Below, one piece after another: positions 7,326-11,303 of a stretch of DNA of 11,303 bases. A program made the translations under genes and the position numbers. This DNA comes from Promethearchaeia archaeon (GTDB taxonomy: Archaea > Asgardarchaeota > Lokiarchaeia > Sigyniarchaeales > SOKP01). Under the pieces are notes generated by a model. The model did not search any database. It worked only from the letters and a program-made list of their open reading frames with translations, and was not told the origin of the DNA. The stretch is from positions 1 through 11,303 of the forward strand of contig JAHQWX010000027.1 of the NCBI GenBank assembly GCA_029856375.1, given 5' to 3'. Numbering within the stretch: the first letter of the stretch is position 1; each line of letters starts with the position of its first letter.

Positions 7326-7667
7326 ATGGATATATCATATGGCAAGTTTATGGAAATGGAAATAAAAATTGGACAAATTAAAATTTGTGAGGTAATTCCT
7401 AAATCAAGGAATTTAATGAAAATGCTGGTAAATTGTGGAGAAGGCGGAAATCTTCGGCAAGTAGTTGCTGGGATGCATCCATATTACAAACCAGAAGAAA
7501 TGATCGGTAAGAAAGTTGTTGTTTTAACGAATTTAAAGCCAAGAAAATTAATGGGAATAGAATCTCAAGGAATGATATTGGCAGCAGATGTAGAAGATAG
7601 ACCTTACCTAATAACATTGGAAGAATCTCATAAGGATTTAGTCCCTCCAGGCAGTAGAATCAAGTAA
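7326..7667 (+). CDS. tRNA-binding OB-fold protein (MetRS C-terminal / beta-subunit type)
   Basis: A 113-residue stand-alone tRNA-binding domain. The start ISYGKFMEMEIKIGQI (3-18) matches the family opening (I.F.DF.K.D.RVG.I). RQVVAGMHPYYKPEEMIGKK (44-63) and NLKPRKLMGIESQGMILAA (69-87) are the hallmark blocks, and VPPGSRIK closes the domain. In bacteria this domain is fused to the end of methionyl-tRNA synthetase; many archaea have it as a separate protein that helps MetRS bind tRNA, while bacteria also have a free form, CsaA. The archaeal MetRS beta-like role is the best guess. Placement right after TrmI, with a 30-base gap and a good Shine-Dalgarno, makes a tRNA-dedicated two-gene unit. The stop is two bases from the stop of the convergent hypothetical gene. 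Confidence 0.92.
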   Translation: MDISYGKFMEMEIKIGQIKICEVIPKSRNLMKMLVNCGEGGNLRQVVAGMHPYYKPEEMIGKKVVVLTNLKPRKLMGIESQGMILAADVEDRPYLITLEESHKDLVPPGSRIK

Positions 7668-7669
7668 GA

Positions 7670-8095
7670 TTAAAATCCTTTTTTTTGAACGCCCATTTTC
7701 CAATCTTTCTTTTTCTTAAATCGAGAAGTTTTAAAATTAAATTTTCCAGTCCCACTTCCTTGAAGGATTTCTTCGTATTTTCTCGTGATTTCGTCCAAAA
7801 TCTCTTTTGTATCTTTATCAAAAATTTGCCTAGGGTCGTTCAATATCCTTAATGCTTCTTTCTTTTTGGTATCAAGCGAAATATTCAAATTATTTATAGG
7901 AATATGGTAAGATCGAACAAACCAGCCCCCGCCTTCCTCGTGCGCAGTAACCTTAAGTATTTTAGATGGAAGTTTTTTAATTTTGTAATCTAAAACTTTT
8001 TTTCCAGACTTTACGAGGATATTTAAATAGTATGGAAGTTCATTTTTTGCGTCTGTTATCTTTGATAAGAACTCCTTTAATTTATTATCGCTCAA
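7670..8095 (-). CDS. Lysine-rich hypothetical protein
   Basis: A 141-residue protein that I do not recognise. A hydrophilic helix (1-18) is followed by a mixed alpha/beta core in which LPYYLNILVKSGKKVLDYKI and HEEGGGWFVRSYHIPINNLN look like strands of a small fold. A charged helix follows (about 75-110), then a Gly- and Lys-rich basic tail (SRFKKKKDWKMGVQKKGF) that could bind nucleic acid. No cysteine cluster, signal peptide or membrane segment is seen. The start is TTG, with no in-frame ATG between it and the upstream stop; an ATG at 8106 is in another frame and hits a stop after four codons. It is divergent from the pseudo-GTPase gene across a 122-base gap and convergent with the tRNA-binding gene. 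The protein-like composition supports a real gene. Confidence 0.66.
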   Translation of the reverse strand: MSDNKLKEFLSKITDAKNELPYYLNILVKSGKKVLDYKIKKLPSKILKVTAHEEGGGWFVRSYHIPINNLNISLDTKKKEALRILNDPRQIFDKDTKEILDEITRKYEEILQGSGTGKFNFKTSRFKKKKDWKMGVQKKGF

Positions 8096-8156
8096 AGATC
8101 GATCATAACAATTTTAGATTTTTTAAGTTAAAAGATAATATTATAAATAAGTTAAA

Positions 8157-8170
8157 AATTTCTAGAAATT
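8157..8170. repeat. 14-base perfect palindrome AATTTCTAGAAATT
   Basis: This sequence equals its own reverse complement. It lies in the gap between the divergent hypothetical and pseudo-GTPase genes, about 19 bases upstream of the TATA-like box at 8189-8197. The shape and position suit a dimeric regulator's operator. No second copy was noticed in the window. Confidence 0.45.
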
Positions 8171-8188
8171 AGACAATTTTTAATTTAA

Positions 8189-8197
8189 TTTATAAAA
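8189..8197 (+). promoter_or_regulatory. TATA-like box for the pseudo-GTPase gene
   Basis: TTTATAAAA is centred 25 bases before the ATG at 8218, the spacing expected if transcription begins at the start codon. No Shine-Dalgarno precedes the ATG, which fits a leaderless transcript. Confidence 0.55.
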
Positions 8198-8217
8198 TTG
8201 CCCCCTTCGAGTTAATT

Positions 8218-9261
8218 ATGGATTCTTGTCAAGTCCTCGATTATCAAAACAAATTTAAATTGAAAGCTTCTTTGTTGGGAGGCTTGGAAAACCTCAAGAA
8301 TATTTTTCAAAAGCACATAAGTTCCAATAATTTACCAATTAATCATAAAAAAACGATTGGGGTAAATATTTCTAGTATTTATTATGATTATAACTACGAA
8401 ACCCGCTTTGAGTTTTATTTGTGGAATGTTGATTGTGGTTCTAGCTATTCGTCTGTTCGGCCGACTTTCTACAGAGGATCTGAAGCGATTATTGTCTTTA
8501 TCTCAGAAAATAAATTAGAACAAATCTCAAGTTATCTTCAAGAAATCCAGTTTCATTTACCCGTTATCCATATTATTTTTTGCGTAATTTTAGACAAATT
8601 AAATAAAGAAAATATAATAAAAACTCATTTCTCGAATAATGAATTAAAGGAATATAGCTTTGAATTTAATTCAATAAAAACACCTTCAGATATTCTAACG
8701 CAAATTAGTGATAGATTCATACATAAAAGAGAGAATCAAGTACGTTCTGACGCGTTAGTTGTTGACTTTCTAAAAGTACCTGATTTGTTTAGCCAAAAAG
8801 AATTCATATTCTTATCTGAAAAAGATAAGTCCGAACTATTGTTATGCAACGATTATACGGAAACTCGCAAAAATCCCGATAAAATAAATCCAAGTTATCG
8901 TGCAAATACGAAAATTCTAACTCGCTATATACAACTTCTCGGCGATTACGAGATCGTGGACGGAGAATGGGTCGTAATTCCCCATCAAGAATATGGAAAT
9001 TTTCTTATATGGCTAAAAAGTGGAGAGGTTTACATAATACCAAAGATCTGTCGTAATTGTACAATAAAAAAGTGTAAATTTAAAAAAGTTAAGAAGCGAC
9101 ATCTCTGCATCGAAGCAAGTTCGAAAGGTTGGTCAAATAGAGTGGATATTAACCAGAAGGAATTGCTAATTTTATCTAAAATTTACGCGATTATTTATTC
9201 TAAATTACCGAAGGATGTTATCGAAAAACTTATAAAATTCAACAAGTGCAAATTTAGATGA
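8218..9261 (+). CDS. Degenerate Ras/Rab-like GTPase domain with C-terminal cysteine-cluster region
   Basis: A 347-residue protein. Residues 12-170 can be laid on a Rab-type GTPase: FKLKASLLG (strand 1), TIGVNIS (46-52, switch I with its Thr), FYLW (66-69), then SVRPTFYRGSEAIIVF (79-94), very like Rab SLRPSYYRGA..I.VF. Later FEFNSIK (148-154) resembles the G5 FETSAK. The nucleotide motifs have decayed. The P-loop is GGLENLKN (21-28), keeping Lys but with Leu for the last Gly and Asn for Ser/Thr. WDTAGQ is WNVDCG, losing the G3 Asp, Gly and catalytic Gln. NKxD is not intact near 122-127. It is probably a pseudo-GTPase that does not hydrolyse GTP. The C-terminal half (about 175-347) is unrecognised; C278, C281, C286, H295 and C297 could bind zinc in a basic stretch. 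The gene overlaps the downstream YjbQ gene by ATGA. The ATG start is set by the TATA spacing. The fold call is by eye. Confidence 0.76.
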   Translation: MDSCQVLDYQNKFKLKASLLGGLENLKNIFQKHISSNNLPINHKKTIGVNISSIYYDYNYETRFEFYLWNVDCGSSYSSVRPTFYRGSEAIIVFISENKLEQISSYLQEIQFHLPVIHIIFCVILDKLNKENIIKTHFSNNELKEYSFEFNSIKTPSDILTQISDRFIHKRENQVRSDALVVDFLKVPDLFSQKEFIFLSEKDKSELLLCNDYTETRKNPDKINPSYRANTKILTRYIQLLGDYEIVDGEWVVIPHQEYGNFLIWLKSGEVYIIPKICRNCTIKKCKFKKVKKRHLCIEASSKGWSNRVDINQKELLILSKIYAIIYSKLPKDVIEKLIKFNKCKFR

Positions 9262-9680
9262 CAGTTGAAACAAAAACGTTTTCTATAAGTACCAAACCAT
9301 ATTGCGATGTTATCAATATTACAGACCAAGTTAATAATGCTGTAAGAGAGAGTTCAGTAGAGAGTGGGATTGTTAACATACACAATCCAGGTTCTACCGG
9401 AGCCATCTCAACAGTAGAATACGAACCAGGCTTAGTGAAACACGATATCGGGGAGTTTTTAGAGAGGATTCTTCCTTACGATAAGCGTTATGAGCATACA
9501 AAAACTTGGGGCGACCATAACGGAGCTGGACACTTAAGAAGTTTTCTCTTAAAAACTTCGCAGACATTTCCATTTCAGAATAAAAAACTACTTCTAGGCA
9601 CCTGGGAGCAGATTGTTTTTCTGGAGTTTGATGAGAAACCCCGCACCAGACATCTAACTCTAACAATAATTGGCGACTAA
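9258..9680 (+). CDS. yjbQ: YjbQ/UPF0047 family protein
   Basis: A 140-residue member of the UPF0047 (YjbQ) family, full length. Conserved blocks are NPGSTGAISTVEYEPGL (43-59), YEHTKTWGDHNGAGHLRS (78-95, the family's H...D.NG..HLR signature with H80, D86, H92) and LGTWEQIVFLEFDEKPRTR (113-131). The PGSTGAI..VEYEPGL version is the one I associate with archaeal and Thermus-like members rather than the HTTA version of E. coli. Some members complement a thiamine-phosphate synthase mutant, so the family is often labelled secondary thiamine-phosphate synthase, but its physiological role is not settled. It is cytoplasmic. The start ATG overlaps the TGA of the pseudo-GTPase gene, implying coupled translation. 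No separate Shine-Dalgarno is seen. The signature reads NGAGH where NGHSH or NGHAH is usual, so one His is replaced by Ala. Confidence 0.93.
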   Translation: MTVETKTFSISTKPYCDVINITDQVNNAVRESSVESGIVNIHNPGSTGAISTVEYEPGLVKHDIGEFLERILPYDKRYEHTKTWGDHNGAGHLRSFLLKTSQTFPFQNKKLLLGTWEQIVFLEFDEKPRTRHLTLTIIGD

Positions 9681-9693
9681 AATATATATCACC

Positions 9694-9712
9694 GGAAAAA
9701 ACCAATTTTTCC
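9694..9712 (+). terminator. Possible hairpin after yjbQ
   Basis: GGAAAAA and TTTTTCC (7-base arms) flank the loop ACCAA, starting 14 bases after the yjbQ stop. The stem is weak, and no T-run follows beyond the one inside it. It could mark transcript end in archaeal fashion (U-rich tract), or it could be part of the next gene's promoter region. Confidence 0.3.
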
Positions 9713-9723
9713 TCAGACCAATC

Positions 9724-9732
9724 TTTATATAT
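9724..9732 (+). promoter_or_regulatory. TATA box for the seven-helix membrane protein
   Basis: TTTATATAT is a near-consensus archaeal TATA box. Transcription would start near 9755 and leave a leader of about 15 bases containing the Shine-Dalgarno at 9757-9763. The sequence TATATATCAC, which includes the box, is repeated upstream at 9683-9692, and ACCAATYTTT occurs twice (9701-9710, 9717-9726). Confidence 0.6.
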
Positions 9733-9756
9733 CACGCAATATGGGTTAACAATATT

Positions 9757-9763
9757 AGGTGAT
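9757..9763 (+). promoter_or_regulatory. Strong Shine-Dalgarno AGGTGAT
   Basis: AGGTGAT is an exact match to the archaeal anti-Shine-Dalgarno complement (AGGAGGTGATC). It is 5 bases before the ATG at 9769, the best ribosome site in the window, and it fixes the start of the membrane protein. Confidence 0.65.
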
Positions 9764-9768
9764 AGGGT

Positions 9769-10488
9769 ATGAACGAATTTTATCAAAACTTAGATCCAGC
9801 GTTATTATGGACGATAATTATTGTTTGGATTATTAATGTAACAATTACATACATTCTTTCTTTCTACACTTTGATTAAGTATTCAAAGTCCGATAGAGAA
9901 TCCAGATCGAGAGACGAGAAGGAAAACATTATCACTTGGGTTTTTTATTTTATTTTCATTGGAATTGCGAACACGATGAATATTTTTCACAGCTTTTTTC
10001 TAGAAGGTGAATTATTAGTAGACTTCGTCGATGGAATTTCAAACTATTTCATATACGCTTCTTGGTTGGTGAAAGTATTTCCCATTGAAAGGTTATTGAA
10101 AAGACATAACACCTTAAATACTCGTTATCTTTTTACCTTTTGCTACATAATCTTAATTATTTTCGCGTTTGCAGTTAATCCAATAAATATCGTGACCAAT
10201 GAACTCTATATTACGATCTTTCTCATCCTGAGCAATATAGCTAAAGCTATTTTCATTGGAGTCTATTTATATTTTGCAGTAAAATCGTTTGGGCAGCTTA
10301 GAAGGGACGCTCTAAAAGTCGCTGCTGGTGTGTTGATTCTAGATTTAGGAATGACTTTACAACCCGTTAGTCTCATAGCTATTTTTCCAGATTTAATTGC
10401 TATAATCCCCTACTTGTCAATAGTAGGAACATTAATAGTCGTTTTCGCAATGCTATTACTCTTTGACAGCTACAGAAAAATTGTATAA
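9769..10488 (+). CDS. Multi-pass (about seven-helix) membrane protein, function unknown
   Basis: A 239-residue integral membrane protein. Hydrophobic stretches are at about 12-36, 55-77, 83-103, 119-138, 147-171, 182-204 and 208-232, giving seven candidate helices. Basic and charged connectors lie at 37-53 (KYSKSDRESRSRDEKEN), 107-119 (ERLLKRHNTLNTR) and 172-180 (KSFGQLRRD), which by the positive-inside rule would place these loops in the cytoplasm and the N-terminus outside. The arrangement resembles small seven-helix sensor or input modules, but no signalling domain is attached and I do not recognise a family. It has its own TATA box and a strong Shine-Dalgarno, so it is probably transcribed separately from yjbQ. 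It ends 32 bases before the stop of the opposing small gene. Confidence 0.82.
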   Translation: MNEFYQNLDPALLWTIIIVWIINVTITYILSFYTLIKYSKSDRESRSRDEKENIITWVFYFIFIGIANTMNIFHSFFLEGELLVDFVDGISNYFIYASWLVKVFPIERLLKRHNTLNTRYLFTFCYIILIIFAFAVNPINIVTNELYITIFLILSNIAKAIFIGVYLYFAVKSFGQLRRDALKVAAGVLILDLGMTLQPVSLIAIFPDLIAIIPYLSIVGTLIVVFAMLLLFDSYRKIV

Positions 10489-10520
10489 AATAGGTTCGAT
10501 CGAAAAAGAAAGGAAAAAAT

Positions 10521-10745
10521 TTATTTTAGTCTTTTTACTAAATTTTCTAGCTCCCTCATTACCAACCGAAAAATATTTCTGCGCTTGACAACTTCTAATT
10601 CTTCTCCTGCTTGAATAACGGAGTCTCTTATCGTTCTCATCTGTTCTTCAAATGTTTTGTATTTTTGATATTGCGGTTTTTTAACTAGCGTTCGATACGC
10701 CAACATTTTTAAAAAATCGTGATTATTTTCTTCCAACCTCAACAC
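10521..10745 (-). CDS. Small basic helical hypothetical protein
   Basis: A 74-residue protein with no recognised family. It appears all-helical with alternating charged and hydrophobic residues (YKTFEEQMRTIRDSVIQAGE, then RNIFRLVMRELENLVKRLK), and the C-terminal part could form an amphipathic helix. The start is uncertain: GTG at 10745 is used here, but TTG codons at 10742 and 10736 are equally possible, and the first ATG is only at residue 14. A TATA-like T/A-rich stretch (10752-10763) lies immediately upstream, compatible with a leaderless transcript. It sits alone on the minus strand between two plus-strand genes. Composition is protein-like, but the short length keeps confidence moderate. 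Confidence 0.5.
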   Translation of the reverse strand: MLRLEENNHDFLKMLAYRTLVKKPQYQKYKTFEEQMRTIRDSVIQAGEELEVVKRRNIFRLVMRELENLVKRLK

Positions 10746-10881
10746 TTTTTGTTTTTTAAAAAATATTTTTATCTGCTAAATCACGAAACTTGGATATTTT
10801 TAAAAAATAGAAGCAATATTCAGATATTACTTGAAAGTTATATTAGGTGGGAAATAAAAAATTAAAAATAAAATGAATATA

Positions 10882-10886
10882 GAGGA
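10882..10886 (+). promoter_or_regulatory. Shine-Dalgarno for the last gene
   Basis: GAGGA lies 6 bases before the ATG at 10893. A TATA-like GTTATATTA at 10838-10846 would give a leader of roughly 25 bases that includes this site. Confidence 0.5.
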
Positions 10887-10892
10887 TAAATT

Positions 10893-11237
10893 ATGAAAGA
10901 TGTCGAAGAATTGTTTAATTTCTGGGACGAACTTAACGATAAAATCGAAAAACATTTAGCAGCATTCGAGATGAGCGATGTTAAGAAGCTTAGGATGGAG
11001 CAGAGTGCGACAGAAGATACCGTATACGAACTATTAAAGCAAAACGCGCCACCCGAAATTGCTAAAATCTTACCAGAAGGATGCGGGGAAATGGAAATTG
11101 GATTGAACCACGATGAAAAGGCATTTTATTTTATAATGGAAGACCCAAATACTAGTAAAGACGAATTTATTGCTATCGTTTTTGGTGTTGACGCAAAAGC
11201 TAAAATTATTAAAAATTTTGACATAGATAATTATTAA
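10893..11237 (+). CDS. Small acidic hypothetical protein
   Basis: A 114-residue acidic protein that I do not recognise. The N-terminal half is two charged helices (about 1-25 and 28-52). The second half looks alpha/beta, with MEIGLNHDEKAFYFIME and EFIAIVFGVDAKAKIIKNFD as probable strands. This two-strand pattern with intervening loops could be a small dimeric or binding domain, but no motif supports a function. A single Cys (64) is present; there is no membrane segment or signal peptide, so it should be cytoplasmic. The ATG is supported by the GAGGA site 6 bases upstream. A seven-codon ORF starting at an ATG at 10873 ends across this start codon. The 66 bases after the stop are AT-rich and show no further gene. 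Confidence 0.75.
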   Translation: MKDVEELFNFWDELNDKIEKHLAAFEMSDVKKLRMEQSATEDTVYELLKQNAPPEIAKILPEGCGEMEIGLNHDEKAFYFIMEDPNTSKDEFIAIVFGVDAKAKIIKNFDIDNY

Positions 11238-11303
11238 AAAAATAAACTCGAATTATTATTATATAATTGATTTAGTAAATTTAATATTATTTGGGACTAA
11301 GAT

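Noticed and set aside
8097..8104. GATCGATC just upstream of the lysine-rich protein start
   Set aside because: An eight-base palindrome is expected by chance at this length and has no clear placement relative to a promoter.
9394..9786. 130-residue minus-strand ORF over yjbQ
   Set aside because: It is the reverse of the well-conserved yjbQ coding sequence and also covers the TATA box and Shine-Dalgarno of the next gene.
10495..10504. Palindrome TTCGATCGAA between convergent genes
   Set aside because: A ten-base palindrome in a 32-base convergent gap without a T-run. Too short to call a terminator or operator.
1..11303. Search for tRNA genes, CRISPR-type repeats, transposases and terminal inverted repeats
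   Set aside because: No cloverleaf-like segment, evenly spaced direct repeats or transposase motifs were seen by eye; a dedicated scan was not possible.

Overview
The window looks like a piece of an Asgard archaeal genome (Lokiarchaeia-like). This placement is an inference from content, not a database match. The DNA is AT-rich and densely packed with single genes and two- or three-gene units. The tRNA m1A methyltransferase, stand-alone MetRS-type tRNA-binding protein, PRC-barrel protein and COG1340 coiled-coil protein are all of archaeal type. Upstream regions carry TATA-like boxes, often so close to the start codon that leaderless transcripts are likely. One gene contains a decayed Rab/Ras-like GTPase fold, the kind of gene that is greatly expanded in Asgard archaea.

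Left part (1-2538), sugar metabolism: a truncated GH29 alpha-L-fucosidase and a divergent ribulose-phosphate 3-epimerase form a minus-strand pair. A xylulokinase that closely resembles the animal XYLB type is transcribed divergently from them. Kinase and epimerase would meet at xylulose 5-phosphate, so the block reads as glycan and pentose salvage into the non-oxidative pentose phosphate pool.

Middle part (2552-7667), housekeeping: serine hydroxymethyltransferase (minus) and a membrane-anchored alpha/beta hydrolase (plus) diverge from each other. The hydrolase converges with a COG1340 coiled-coil gene so tightly that the stop codons overlap. A small PRC-barrel gene lies next, divergent from a tRNA unit made of TrmI and a MetRS beta-like tRNA-binding protein.

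Right part (7670-11303), accessory-looking: a lysine-rich hypothetical protein (minus) is divergent from a 347-residue protein. That protein has a recognisable but degenerate small-GTPase N-terminal half and a cysteine-cluster C-terminal half. It overlaps by ATGA with a YjbQ/UPF0047 gene. A seven-helix membrane protein with its own TATA box and Shine-Dalgarno follows, then two small hypothetical proteins. The pseudo-GTPase/YjbQ pair is the most unusual item here. No tRNA, rRNA, CRISPR array, insertion sequence or gene-free stretch above 300 bases was seen.
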